A DNA stretch of 64,000 nt from Embiotoca jacksoni (taxonomy: Eukaryota; Chordata; Actinopteri; Embiotocidae), in NCBI GenBank assembly GCA_022577435.1, contig JAKOON010000006.1:22525678-22589677 (forward strand), written 5' to 3'. The position numbers and the translations under genes are program-made. Positions 9,953 to 24,085 of the stretch are shown here, one piece after another; position 1 is the first letter of the stretch, and each line of letters starts with the position of its first letter. The notes beneath the pieces are model-generated. The model had not been told where the DNA came from. It searched no databases and saw only the letters and a program-made list of their open reading frames with translations.

Positions 9953-11041
9953 GGGCCTGATTTACCAAAGGTTTGCGTGTGTAAAATCACATGCAAACTC
10001 CACACCACCCGCAAAAAAATATCCAAGCAGATTTACCAACGACGTGGGGTGAGGATTGTGTCTTTCAAATGTGCAGTTTAACACACGTTGTCCATTTTGC
10101 GTGTTTGCCTGCATGCATATGTAATATTGTGTGTTTCTGCTTGAAGGTGCAAAATACTGGGAGGGAACATGCAAATAGAGAAATTTAGCACCCGCAATGA
10201 TATTTACTAAACCTGGAAGTAGGAAGAGGAGAAGTGATTGCGTGTTTATTTTAGTACGACTGAAAGGAACGCATGAGATGCGCAAATTGTGGTGAGAAGG
10301 AGACACCCGTGGAAACATTTTTGAGGTGACAGAGGGAAAAATTATTCAGACATATCATTTGTCCAGTGATGACATTTCTGAGTTATTGAATGAACTGAAT
10401 GATGATTGACAGCCAACAAAAAGGAGGAGCAACGAAATACTAGCAATGTCAAAACTCCTTATGACTCAGCGTTTTCCTGCCTCTGGGTCAATTCAGCGGC
10501 TCGCTGCTTGGATATCCCACCAGTCCTGTTGTTCATGTGTGCTGTCACAGGTACTGAATGCAGAATTCACAGGTAGCTTCGTAAGGTTCCCGAACACTTG
10601 CAAAGCACTGAATGAAACTAATCATCACAGAAAGAGCTGAACCTGCTGATGTTTGTTCGAGGATCTCATCCACCACCCCTCCTGTTTTATTTGCCGACAT
10701 TTTATTATTAAGCCTTTTTTTTCGGCTTTTTGTTTTCCCCACAGCATTGATTTTCTTGCTAATAATCTCCTATAAAGCGTTTTGTTCGTGTAATATTTAT
10801 ATTTCTTAATTTCAATGGGATCACATTTCCTTTTCCTATTGCTGTCATTCTGTGTTTTTCATGGCTGGAATCACTTTAACACGCAAACCCCTCATTTAAA
10901 TACGGCGACTTACACTTGATTTCAATGACACAATTACTCTCAGTAAATCACCCACAAAACGGGTGCGAAAAAAATGTGCAAACTTTTGGAAGGAACACGC
11001 AATTTAGTGCCCTTTATTTGAGATCTTAGTAAATCAGGCCC
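9953..11041 (+). mobile_element. Non-autonomous DNA transposon, GGGCCTGA-ended family, copy 1 (PIF/Harbinger-like?)
   Basis: A 1089-bp element with terminal inverted repeats GGGCCTGATTTAC(C/T)AA and TTA target duplications at 9950-9952 and 11042-11044. A 3-bp duplication fits PIF/Harbinger, though the sister copy is flanked by ATA rather than TTA/TAA, so the superfamily stays open. It lies directly upstream, in transcription order, of the 9503-9770 exon. No transposase-like frame remains. Confidence 0.75.
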
Positions 11042-12480
11042 TTAGGGTTTTATTGAGGTTACATTGGAGTTTTATAAATTTAAATCCTGGCTTCCATTTC
11101 CTGCAAAGAATATTCATCCATTTTCTAAACTTGTTTAGGCTTGTGGACAAAATGCTATTGTAGAAAGAAAATAACTTAATTTTAAAAGGATGCAAATCAA
11201 GAAACAGGCAGAAGCAGAATATTTACTTGTTTCAAGCCTCTCACATCGGCTGGTCTGCAGTTGAGTTTGGAGGAGCCTGTCAATTGTTCTTTGAGTTTAA
11301 ATTAATTTTTATTTAATTCAGATCACATTTAATCATCATCCAATCAAACAGTGTCTCATCTGAAAACAATTCCTCAACCAGAGATATATATTTAATGACC
11401 TCAGACTTTTCCTCTTCATAAAAGTATAAAAAATAAAAAATAAAAAAAAATCCTGTACTGCAGTAATTGGCAGAAATCTGCCTGAAGCAGTTCAACCTGT
11501 TGAGACGATAGCAGTGACTGTCAGACAGTCTCTCTGTCAGCCCCGAGGCCACAGATGGACGGCTGAAGATGTGAGGAAGATCGACAGCAGAACTTTAATC
11601 TTTATAAAGGTAGTGGGATTCAAATTAAATTCAAATGATTAACATTATTATTATTATTTCTAAGTCAGACATTTACACTTGTTTGGTGCACAATGTGCTT
11701 GTCTGGGTTTGTGTCCCGAAGACCATTTATTTATGAGGAATCATTATGTTGTTCACGAGTGGTTGTACCTCCGTCCGTTCACTTCCTGTTTGTTATATTA
11801 CTGCTTCCCCAGAACAAGCAACCGCTAACAGACTCAAGTGTTCAGTATCATGTAGTTCTTGTTCCTGTCAACGGCGGACCAGATTTAAATCAAATGTAAC
11901 ATGCTGCTGAATAATTTTAATGAAAGTCATGTAATTAATCTTCTGCCAAACTCACTGATGGCCGACTTTGAGTCTCGATGCTCTCGAATGCTGCCAGCTT
12001 GAGTTGTTTTCTTAATTTTAAGTCATTAAAGGCTGTCGAACAGACTGTGGTCTCAAATGTTAACCGCTATGTAAATTACAGTACAAGAGTATGGGCCGGT
12101 CAAGGCTAGCGAGAACTGTAACTCAACACTACACACACGGCACTCAGCCGGGCTGAATACTGATCAGTGACTGGCCTTCACTAAACACTGCTTGGTTTTT
12201 ATAAAAATATTTGCTCAACGTTGACCCAGCTTCAACTTTTCCCGACTGTTTTTTTTTTCACAGTGCTTTGCAGCTCCTTTTTCTGTCCTTGGGGTACTCT
12301 GAAGGAAATGAATGGCAATGCTGGTATTTGATTTGCATAAAGAGCATCACATCTCCATTTCCCAGCCCTGCTGTTATTCCTTCTCCCCTCACCGCAGAAA
12401 ACAGACAGCGGAGAAAGAGAGAAGAGGAGCGGTGGGGTGGGCCAGGGAGAGCTTTTTCTGGTTATAGAGGAACCCCCCCT

Positions 12481-12481
<1 letters not shown>

Positions 12482-12513
<32 letters not shown>
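12482..12513. repeat. (CA)n microsatellite
   Basis: About 16 CA units, flanked on both sides by C-runs. Confidence 0.95.
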
Positions 12514-12514
<1 letters not shown>

Positions 12515-15500
12515 CCCCCCCGTTCGTTCTCTCTCTCCATATGCTGTTTTACCGGCTTAGTAATTGTTCCTCTTATGCAAACCTTCAAGGCTAAATGCTG
12601 AACACCGCACACACAAAGTCAAGATTTCTGGATAAGCGTTCCAGCATCATTAACACATCTACATCTGTGCACCATCACTGCAAATGTAAAATTGAAAACC
12701 TTTTACACACTCAGATGCAAAAAAAAAAACCCAGCACACACACATACACTGGGCTTACAGTTTGCCTAATACAAAATCTCAATGAGCGGGAAGTAGATTA
12801 ATTAATCAGTCTGGCTGACGGACAAAAAACTGTCTAAGTGCAGCAGATAAATTCACTCCTGCATGTGTGTTTATGTGCAGGTTCAATGTCGCACGGGATC
12901 TCTGATGTGTGTTTGATACCATCATGTCGGCCTGTGTGAGTGCTTTGAAAGATTTGTCTCTGCATGAATCCACATTTTGCGAGTATAAAGGATCTCAATG
13001 TATGGTGCATTTCATGCTATATTTAAGAAATATGTCAAAAGTAACAATCCGCTTTCTTGCTCATGGATTTTTATTTGTCTGTTATATGTTCTGATTACGT
13101 GGTATTCGTGTTGCATGCTGCTTGTTTCCTTGAGCCCACAGCAATTGGTTGGTCGGTTGGAGACCAGTCAGTGTTGGTGAGTTTAATGTAATTTAATTGA
13201 AGTCCCACTGGCTGTGTGTGGATGTGAGGAGTCACAGCCTGCAGGGAGAGCGACTGCACCCCGCCAAGTGACATCCAACTGGGACACGAGGCCTCAAACT
13301 GCAGCCTGAGGCGGCTCACAGGGAAAAAAAATCACACAGGAGTCATGAGTTCAGCCTGGTCGCTGATAGTGACGGATATTTTTTAGCACACGTGTTTGTT
13401 GATGCTCTGACAGTTTCTCTGGTTGGTAAACATGTCTTTATCTTTTGATGATACTGTTACTGTGACATGAATAACAACCGTCTTCAACACACAATCCAAT
13501 GATGACCGTGAAGCCAGTTTTTTCTTTGTAATGTGAGCTGGTATTTATGGTTTATGTATGTTTCTTCAGTTGACAGGAATGTTCTGCTTCATGAATAACT
13601 ATAAGTGTTAAAAATAGGCTCAGCAGGGCCGTTATTTTTAGGCTTTTCTTGTATCCGTGAGTCAGGAGCTACCCAGGGCCTTCAGATGTTTTGTGAAAAA
13701 GGGTGTTACATAAATCATTTATCATTTGCCAAAACAAATTGCATGGTGGGGATTTGATGTCCAGATCCCCCTCTGGCATCCCAGCAGCCGTTGGTCATGG
13801 TTTCCAAAGATGATGCCATTTCTAACATTGCTGGCAATTTAGTTATTGATAACATGTGCAGGTGCAGTAATTACTGGTCACTGTAATAACTATCTGTCTG
13901 GTATTCAGAGGACAAATTGTAGTCTATAAAACATTCACTGGCAATAAAAGTGCAACATCCGAAATGCCACGATCGAAGCTTCACCTTTACCAGTCCAATA
14001 AGAAAGTAATATGACGTGTGCACTCAGACAGCCTGCAGTTCCACCCACTGAAATACAGACACAGTCATTTAAATCATTTCTGTCCTTCCTGCAGCTTTAA
14101 ATCAACAACCAAACAGAAACTAACTACAACTGAAACAGTGAGCGGTCCAACCCTGTTATCTGCAGACCTCATATCATAAAGGACAAACAGTCACTAAGTG
14201 GAACTCAAATCAATTTCCCCATGTTATAAAATAAACACCAGGGAGGATAGAGTTTGTTGTTAAATCCTACTTGGGGTGTAAACAAAAATATAAGGCAGCA
14301 ATTATCTACTATAGCCAGGTCCCAATTCATGAAAGATGCTAAACAATCATGCACAAACCTATACTGCATCCACCCCTTTACTTAAATACGCATTGGACTG
14401 TCTGTTCCTTTGGAGCATGCATGTTGAATTTCAGCAGAAAAAGATAAATAAATCCAGATTCAGAAAAAGATGAGAGTGAGAGAGATCAGCAGTGAGGAGA
14501 CAGAGAGGGCAGCAGACCCTGAGAGGGACAGATAAATGTATGCAAATCAACGAGGAGACCAAAGAGAGCGCTGAAGTGAAAAGAGATGAAATTGTTGGTT
14601 TAGGAAGAGCACTTTTATGTGTGGAATAAATCATTTTCTTCACACAACATAGTGTGAAATACTGACGGGCTAACATGTAAACAGCCAGGCTATCTGTGTG
14701 GAACTCATCATGAGTTGGGAGGCAGCATCGGTGGCGATATGAATGTGAGCTTCATTAATAGCTATCTGAAAAGTTAATTTTTAGAATGAACACGGGCAAA
14801 TGATGTTTGGAAGGCCTAAAATGCAAAAATATAAATAAATAGTTAAATATTGAGTCAATACATCAATTAATATGCCATTAACGGCAGAAAAAATAACATT
14901 CAAAATTATTGTAGGCATTAACTGAGGGAATTTGACATGAATTGATATTTCTATTTTAATTTGCTTCGGCACTTTTTGTGTTAATTCCGTATTTATTTAC
15001 TTCCCCAAGTTGACCCCGCAGAAATCTTTAAATGACACAGCCCTCATTTGCTTCATGAAATTAAAAAACTAAAATGAATACATAAAATGAAATGTGAATG
15101 GATTCATGTAAAATTAAATGAAAAAGTAAATAAAAGAGTAATGTAAATTTGTTAAATTTTATCAATTAATTACTACATTTGTATTTAATATCACTTTTGA
15201 TGCATTTAATGGCATATCAATCTTTCTATTGAGTCATTTGTTTATTCTTAATTCATTTAATTAGAGGTTTCTGTCTGCTAGTGGTGGAGTGATCAGACTG
15301 CTGTGTCACCCATAAATATTAGATAACAAAATAGTAACAGAGAAAACAATATAGGAACATATTAATATTTCGGTGGGACGAAATAATAACGTGTATGGCT
15401 CATCTCCTTCACATCTACAAGTACGTCTTACTGTACTTTACCTTATAAACCTGTGATCTAGCAAAGTATCATCTCTCACTGCTCAGTGAGACTCATCTAG

Positions 15501-15722
15501 TAGGTGCCTTTGATTTTTCTCTGGAGAATTTTTTTTTATCTTGAATGAGTCAGTAAGCTTCAATAGTGTTTAATCAAATCAGTGGCTTTAATGCAAAGCC
15601 TGAGTCAACCAGCTGTCAGACCTGCTGTTCTGCATATGAAGTATGGAGGCACTTTGTCTGCCGTGCGTATGCTGATGGTCAGGATTCACAGCCTCTCTGA
15701 TGCTGCTGATGAAATCTGCTTT

Positions 15723-15787
15723 AAAAAAAAAAAAAAAAAAGCTTGTTGACTTACTGATGCTTTTTTTTTTTTTTTTTTTTTTTTTTT
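15723..15787. repeat. A18 and T27 runs facing each other
   Basis: An A-run at 15723-15740 and a T-run at 15761-15787 are 20 bp apart, forming an inverted homopolymer pair. Confidence 0.9.
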
Positions 15788-17011
15788 CTTTCTAAAGTTC
15801 TAGATGATTACCTGGTGAAACAAAAATGATGTCCCAGCAGAATAAACATTATCCACATATGAGATGATGATATAACTGTAGATGTGCAACCTTTGGCGGT
15901 GAGCTTACCACCAGTTACAAATTCAGCGGCACTCCCCCTGTCTTCGTTGAATCACCTCCCAGAGGGACCAAACTGTGCAAATGAGCTGGCAGGAAAGATA
16001 ATAGTCACAGGCTGCTTCGGTGTTGCACGTAATCATTGTGGTGTAGGTACAGTACGGTGGGATAAATGTTTTGTGCGAACCCTCAGGCAGGGTTTTTACT
16101 CCACGATGTGTGTGACTGAGATGTTCCCACACACATACTGAGTGCTCCATCAATGTGATGGACCGGTGAGAGCGCAGTAAATTGGCATCTCAGTGGAGCA
16201 GTGAGGTGAGGTGTCATTGAGGGAAGAGGTTCTTTGTCAAAGGCAGAACGATTACAAGCTTCACTAAGATGCTGTATCTCCCTCTTTGTATGTACATATG
16301 TCGATCGCGCTCTATTCTTGTCTTCTCTCTCCATTACTACCTTTACCTTCGCTCTCCTGTTCCCATAAATCATGAAAAATGCTCGACATTTCCCTCACCA
16401 GTGCTTCCAAGTTGTTGTTTTGTTGTTGTTGTTTTTTTTAGAATTGGTTGTACACTAAAAGAAAACAGATTTATTCACAGGTTACTAAAACAAAAACAAG
16501 AGCACTGCTGGTTTTGATTGGTGGATTTGACAGTAATCCGTACGGTGGGATCTAAAACTCTGAAACCACTCCAAAAATCTCAAATGTTTTAATTTAACCT
16601 GGAAATAATAAGGAAGTTTGAGGATTGAAAAACCATTCAAGCTCTGACAAAGAACACAAATAAATATTTCAGATACTGCACTATTTCAAGGTGATCAATC
16701 CAACTGCAGCAGCTCAGTAGCAGCAATCACTGTAATTCCTCTGTACAGGATCAGATATCTTTCAGTTGTATCCTTTCAATTGCAGCAGGGTTCAGATGAC
16801 ACTCAGGCAGATTTGATCAAGGCTCGTTCAAGTAAATCAACCTTGCTGCCATCGACCTTCTTCACAGAACAGTTTGACTCGTCATCATAGGGAAAGCACA
16901 GGTATATTAATGATGGCTAAGTTCCATTAAGTGTCCCAGTGAGCCATGACAGTGAACCTACAGGCACAAAAGTAGGACCTCCCCTAAACTGTCGTTAATC
17001 TTTGAGGAGAA

Positions 17012-17255
17012 GGATTCATCCTGCAGCAGGATAATGAGCCCAAACACAACTCAAAGCTAGGAAGAACGACTCAAAGACCAAAGAAGACCAACGAGTCAGA
17101 CTGTCAGGGACTTTCTTCCACCTGACCTCAACCCCACTGAACATTCATGAGGAAGACAAACACAGGACAAGAAGACCATCATCACATCCTGCTGAGATCA
17201 CATGGGTCATCAGGTGTGAACAGACTGCTGCAGTGCTGCTAACATTAAAGCAAAA
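17012..17255 (+). pseudogene. Tc1-type transposase remnant
   Basis: The plus-strand frame reads GFILQQDNEPKHNSKL, matching the motif around the second catalytic Asp of Tc1/mariner DDE transposases (FxQQDNxPKHxSK). About 100 bases on, in a shifted frame, comes LPPDLNPTEHS, the SPDLNPIEHLW-like motif that holds the third acidic residue. Stops and a frameshift separate the two, so this is a dead fragment. The flanks, for example 16860-17000, also look like old repeat, but I could not define terminal repeats. Confidence 0.72.
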
Positions 17256-20200
17256 GGAAAATAGCTACTGAGATACTCTGACATTAAACTGATTTCTTCA
17301 TTTGGAACATTCTGTATTGAATTAAAAACAAATGCAAAGTAGAAATATCTTCACTGGTGGTTGTTTTATAGAAGAGAAAAAGGCAAGTATAATAATGCAA
17401 ATAATTACACACGTGATAAAGTAGCAGGGTAAAATACCAAAAGCCCTAAAAAAGTTGAAGAAGAATGATGTGAAAAGAACAAATGGTCAAAATAAATAAA
17501 TCCAACAAGATAGAAAAAAACAAAGAGCAGTTGAAGCCTGGGTCAGGGTTTGTGTTAAACTCTGCCAGTGTTGATAGGAAATTGAACAAGAGAAGAAGAA
17601 AAGGGGGTACAAAAAGAACAGGAGATGACACAGTAAGTCAATTAAAAGTTTCAGAAGCCGCAACAATGGTCAGTGGAGTTTAGACGAGGTGGAGCGAGAA
17701 CAACACGGACAGGAAGACAGGCATGGTGCGAGGCTGAGGCAGACAGAAAGACAAAGGGAAAGGCAGAGAGGGCAGAGAGGGAGAGATTTAGAGGGGGAAA
17801 AAAGAAAATAGAGGACAGAAGAGATCCTGGAAAAAAGTAAAAGACTCATCGACGTAGTGAAAGAGGTCAGTAGAAGAGTTAAGACTCGTGTTTCTTGAAG
17901 CGTGAAAACTCATTCCACCTCTGGACTCCCGGCGACGAGAGGGGAGTGAGACGGGCCTCTTTCCCCCCGCCAAGGGCCACCTTTGTGGGGCATGTAGGTG
18001 GAGAGTGCCGCTCTCTGCTCAATGATCCACACCAGGGAAAAGAATAGAAAAATAAAACAGGAAAAGGGGAAATGAGCGCTGCCGAAAAGAGGCGTTTTAA
18101 AGGTGGGATAGCTCCATTGGGAAGGTCTTATCATTATATGGCCACAAAGATCATGAATACGAACCACGCTGCTGTTATTTTACTCCAGATGTTTTTAGTC
18201 AGTGCCAAATTGCAGAGTGGAGCCCAACTGTTCCAGGAGGTCGACACTTTCTCAGCACAAATAAAACCGCTCTGAGACAAAACAGTCTGGAGTGATGTCA
18301 GTCCTAACATGAATTCTTGTGACCGGTTCATAGAGAGACGATGAAACCCGACGTGACAGAAAGAAAACGGTTCACAGTACTTTTCCCTGCATCGCACACA
18401 TCTACCCACATTGACATGTTCTCAACAAAAATGTCACTCCAGCAAAAGACGAGGTAAAAGTTCAGTCGTAGCTGATAATTCTGTTTTGAGTCAGATCAAC
18501 GTGAGCTGCCGTGGATTTTGTCTGTCTGACTGACCTTTCTGAGGAGACTCTTCTCCTGAAAAACACACTCAGACACAATTAGTTACTTTTTGCTTGTAAA
18601 TTTACAACTAATGCTACCATTTATTGACAATGCTCAAACACGGACACCCTGTGCCATAAAAAACAGACTGCATTAGCATATATGTTCTTATGGGAAACAC
18701 CACATATGGCCGGGGAAACTATGTCTCAAAATTCCATTTAATTACGAATCATAAAGCCTGGAACAAGACCTTGCTTCATTTGTCCACATGAGGTAATAGC
18801 AGCAGGTCAGAGGTGAGCGAACCATGTTGGAGGTTAAAACTACAAAGTTAAAAAAATAGAATAGCCTTAAAACAAAGTTATGATGACTCAAAGTACCCAT
18901 ACTGTTGTTGTTGTTGTAGTTTTATGTACTGACAAATAAAATAATTTGCAAATATATTCAATTGTTGGTTGATGAAATTTTTTCCCTTTTTAATTATTTA
19001 CAGACTTTTTTGAGGTACTGTGCAACTGATGGCCTTTTTGCAGTTTTATTACAGAATGATCTCATGAAATGAAGGTATTTTATCATCATAATCCAAAACT
19101 GCTGCACGTAACTTTCAGAAGATACAATATTTTTTTTTATGATTAGCATTAGCATTGATATTGATCCTCCTAGTCAAATCTTAAGTCCTCTTGTTGCTTC
19201 TGTTCCTCAAGCACAGGAAGGAAAGACATCATTCATTAATTTTTTTTTAAAAGCCTGATACAGACTTGTTAAGGAAGAAGGCCTGAATACACTCACTGGT
19301 AGAACTGTTTAAAAATGCAGTCAATTTTTGTTATTGCATCATCTTTTTTTATTATTTGTTTCTTATTTTGTGTGTTTGATTTTTTTTTTTTTTTTTTGTC
19401 TCATCTTGAACTCAACTGCACTTTCAGTTAGATTTAACGTATGAACACGAACCCAGAAGTCAGCCATTTTATTGTTAATACAGATAACACACGGGTAAAT
19501 TGAAAGTGGCCAAGAAAAGGGGGCAAAAACACAAGGTACTGAGTTAGTGAGGAGACTCCCTGCGATGCGCGACACCCTCCAATACTTTCAAGAAGTGCTA
19601 AACCTGAATTGATTAAAAGGAGGCATCTTCTATCAACTCTGATCCTCAGCTGAGAATTTCAGCTGACTCTCAGCTCCCCTGTAGATCAACTAAAATCACA
19701 CATTCCTTCTAGACCAGGCAAGAAATATCAAACTGTTTTATAGTAATGAACAGAAATCAATGCAAAGGCTGAGTGTTGTTGTCTCCAGATTGGTTTAAAA
19801 TGAACAAATGGCTGCTGGTTCCAAGACAGAAAGAAACCTCACTCTTTTATGAATGACTCCCGTCACACAGCTTCACGAAGCATCTGCTCCAAGATTTTCT
19901 TTTCTTTTGTACTTTAACAGAAATCTGAAGCAAGCAACTGTTAGACTGAGTCTGTTTAGGTAAGTGAACCGAGGGGCTTGCTCACCGCCCGACGGGATTA
20001 TTGGAGCGTTAGATTTAAGACTGATTTAACTTTAGAGCCAACAGGGGGCTCCTCGTTTCATCAAATTCCACAGACAACCAGATAGAAATCCCTACAGCCG
20101 AACTAACCACTTGAGCCACTGATGTTTTTTGAAAGAATATTAATTGTTATTGTGATTACTGATTACTCAGATTACTTTTTTTTCTTTTTACACATTTTAG

Positions 20201-21016
20201 GGGGTCTTTAAGAGTGAGAAAAAATACCAAACATTTGGATTATGTTGACTTAATTTTCTGTGAACATTTATACAAATAAAAGAACAATAACAAAATATCG
20301 GATTATTTGAATATATAGGATCTGGGGCCCCGGGGAAGTTGTCTGATTTGCCGAGAATGTAATCCAGCCTTATTGTTATGGTCGAGCTCTTTCGCGCCTC
20401 GTTCCCCCTCTAACTCCTGCTCCTGAATTCCTGTGCTGTAAAATTGGGTGTTTTTTACGGCTGTTGCATCTGACAATACACATCACCTTTCAAAGAGAAG
20501 GAGACGTTGAGAGGGGGAAAGTGGGAGCAGCGAGCAAAACAAAAAGTGACACACGTGGAAGTGTTTAGGCAAAGTGAAAGCAGAAGGAAGAGAGAGCATG
20601 AAATAGAAACATAATGGGAGGAAGGGGGGAGAGGGAGACGGCTGCAAGTCACACTGTTTCCACAACAACAGGTTGATTGACAGTTAGTGCTCTGTGACCA
20701 TTTTAACGGTAGCATTATCATCACAGTAATCCTCTTAGACACAAGCAGTCCTGGAAAGGCTCTGCTTGGCCCGTAACTTAGCCCAGACACATGTCTGTAA
20801 ATCACAGCAAGGCTCTGCATGGACAAAGATTTGTCTTCCTCAGATGATCTCTTCTGCTTACTCTTTGACACAGCCATAACTTAAAACGTTCTGCAGGAAA
20901 CAAAATCCTTTTTTTCTTCTCGACTGGTTTTCTGTGGGTGGCTTTCTCAGAGTGAACAGAGGTATTTTGCAGAAACAGGTTCAAATGCCTGCGGTGAACA
21001 CATGTCGTTTTAACTC

Positions 21017-21121
<105 letters not shown>

Positions 21122-22285
21122 AACTTTGGTTAATTGTTCAAAAGTGCTAAGATGACCTATATTTAACCCTTTGAAGATCAGGCTATTTTGAGGGTAATTT
21201 TACCACCTTCACGTTTAAGCTCATATCTTGGTCATTGTTCGGAATAACCATTCATGCTGGATCTTGTTTTTTTTAGTACAGTCGATGCTATCTAGATCTT
21301 TAATCATTTAATTTGATAATATTTGAGATGTTTTATATTGGCTTTTATATCAAGGAAAAATATGTCTTATACATTTTTTATAAAAATGTATCTCGCCAGA
21401 AAATATTGTCAATATCTGATCCATGTTTGTGGGACACTGCATGACTGAGCAATTTGAAAAAAAAACGTGCTGAGTGTCTGATGGAAAATAAATGTCATGA
21501 ATGATTGACTAATAACTCAGTAGGGTCACACAAATACGTTATTTGTATTTTTCATACACAGTGGGATGTAATGTCAGCCCTGCTTTGGAGACAATACAGA
21601 AGTCAAAGGTCAGAGAAAGGGTAAGTTCTGCTATTTATTTGGATATGCAGCACGTTGTGAAGCAATCGGAACTTTGGGAATCATTCGATTAAGAGTAGCA
21701 AAGGTGGAGATGGAGCAAAGATGCGCTTCATGCAAAGTGTAACGACAACACAACTTCAACTTTGATTACCTCTGCAACGCTTCGTCACACAGATAAGGCA
21801 CTAGCATTTCTGAAAATCTCTGGTATTGCACTTTCGTATCCCGCATCTCTAATACTCGCTGTGCAATTCAACCGAGAAGAAGGGTCGGGAATTTGGACAT
21901 CCGTTGGATCTAAGGGTTATGATTTCTTTTGCAACCACTCATGGCTGTAGTAATTGTGAGTCAGGTGATGGAGTATTAAGACTGACATAGACTGTGTGGG
22001 AAAGAAGTAGGCTCGGCAGGTTGAATGGATCAATATTTAAACCAGAAGGCTGCTGGTCATGTCCTGTGTGAAACCAAAAGTCAGTGTCACTTATTTAACT
22101 TACGTAATGTAACCTAAGTTACCTAACAAAACAGAATGTAAGATACGTCAGGTAATGTAACTTACTTAAGCTATTACATCATGATCTTTTCCTAAACCGA
22201 ACCAAGTAGTAGCAATGGTCAAATTACCTTTTCTGTCATTTAGCTGTGAGGACGTGTTTGTCCAATAGAGGATGCCTAAAATGCT

Positions 22286-22314
22286 TAATTAGTCGATTCT
22301 GTGTCGACTAATTA
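22286..22314. repeat. 11-bp inverted repeat
   Basis: TAATTAGTCGA and TCGACTAATTA are separated by a 7-nt loop. It contains two TAATTA homeodomain-type cores. It could be chance in AT-rich DNA. Confidence 0.6.
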
Positions 22315-23002
22315 GGTACTAAAAATATAACAAGCAAGCTAAGTAAATTTTGCATAAACCGAGTCACATCTCATTGCGGTTTGTAGCCTAAAAAGCCTCA
22401 GTGCAGTGAAATAAACAAAAACAAAAAATTGCACACAATGTCCCTCGAAAGGCGATTACACCTTTTAGCATTCAAATTACGACACAGTAGTTCACTGACA
22501 TGTGGGTAAAGTGCTCAACACAATCCTAATGGAGTTACCTAAATCCCACCCTGTGATCTCAAGTAATGTGAAACACTTCAATGCAAAATAATATCTGTTT
22601 CCGGACTCTCTATGTCTGGTAGAAGTGTTGCCTTGAATTTAGCCTTTTATTTGTTTTCTGGAGAATAATGTCCATATCGAATGAACCATTACATCCACTT
22701 ACAAAAAAAAAAAAAAAAAAAGAAGCAGAAAATCAAGATGACTGATGTCTGTCTGTCATTTCACATTTTCTCCATGTAAAGGTGATTGGGAGTTTGGTTA
22801 CCAGCATTCTGGTCCAGCAGAAAAAAAGTAGATATTGCATAAATGAACTGAGCTTAGATATTGATATATCCAGTGCAGGATCATTTCAGATAGAAAGGGT
22901 CTGAAATGTTATTTTTAATTCCAGTGCGATTTTTGGGGAAATTAAAAACGGATGTATTAGCTGACTTTTGGTCTAAAAAAAACTTTAATTATTGCCTCAT
23001 CG

Positions 23003-23650
23003 GTTAATTCCTCCACCAACCAATTAAATTTACATGGATGTCTGTCCAGACTCGTAATATTAATAAATGTAGTGGGAACTACATATCATAATCATAATAA
23101 ATTTGGCCGTGTCAGTAGACAATGTTTTAAATATTTAAAAAAACAACGTACAAACTCAAAATTCTACAAATTGTAAAACGAGGATGCTTTACACACATCT
23201 TAAACGCAGCAGATTTATTTGAAGATGACTTACCACAATTTCAAAGTGGACACCCAACAATAATCACTGATTCAGTATCGAGCAAATGTTCTTCAGTTAT
23301 GGTGCTGAATAATGGACAGGAACGTACTTTTGCTGAACATTATGATGTCACAGTAAAGTGGACCTTTGACTATTGGATATATAATGTCATCAATTTTTAA
23401 TTGTGTCTTATTAGGAATTTGTGTTAAATTGTTTCCCCATTAACATGTAACAATTCTTGAGTTATGACCACAGATGTGTTTTGTGAGGTCACGGTGACCT
23501 TTGACCTTTGACCACCAGCATCTGACAAGTTCATCATTGAGTCGAAGTGAATGTTTGTGCCAAACCTGAATAAATTCCCTCAAGGTGTTCCTGAGATATT
23601 CCGCTCACCAGAATGTGGCGGACGGACGGACGAACAACCCCAAAACAGAG
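23003..23650 (+). repeat. Old dispersed teleost repeat with tgacctttgacc motif
   Basis: Carries aggtcacggtgacctttgac, caagttcatcattgagtc, tttgtgccaaacctgaa, aaattccctcaaggtgttcc and a ggacggacggac end. I recognise this text as a widespread fish repeat but cannot name its class with confidence. The direct aggtca/tgacct motifs resemble nuclear-receptor half sites; this follows from the repeat itself. Confidence 0.5.
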
Positions 23651-23974
23651 GCCTGAGGCATTATGACTATATTTGAATTGTACTGCTGGCTGGTCGACCT
23701 GCTTACCATCCCAGTCTTGTACTTTTTAAAAAGGAGGATTATTTGAAGTGAATATTAATTGAATTCTCTCACTGAGAATGGGGTGGCTTTGATGAAAATG
23801 AAAGACATTTTCATTAAAGCTCCTGTCACACCAGAAACTTTAACAAATCTAATGCATTTAAAAATAAATGTGAATAATATATTACTAAACTCAACCCAAC
23901 TTTATAACTAAAGACTAACTAGTCAATAATCTATAGCTGTTTGATGATGACGAATCTTTCCTTTTGAAATGTGT

Positions 23975-24085
23975 AATCGTTTGTTCAGACCAAACGCGAA
24001 GCGAATTATTCCAGCGGAGCGATTACATACAAAGTCAAAGCCAAGACACGAAAGGACGCGAGCTTGTGTCCTCATGTCCTTATAC
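23975..24085 (+). repeat. Possible fragment of a fish DNA-transposon repeat
   Basis: The text gttcagaccaaacgcgaagc, ccagcggagcgatt and acatacaaagtcaaag resembles the ends of common non-autonomous fish elements. It is CpG-rich compared with its surroundings. No terminal repeats were found, so the call is tentative. Confidence 0.3.

Noticed and set aside
23480..23520. Clustered aggtca/tgacct nuclear-receptor-like half sites
   Set aside because: They are part of the dispersed repeat at 23003-23650, so their clustering does not indicate local selection.
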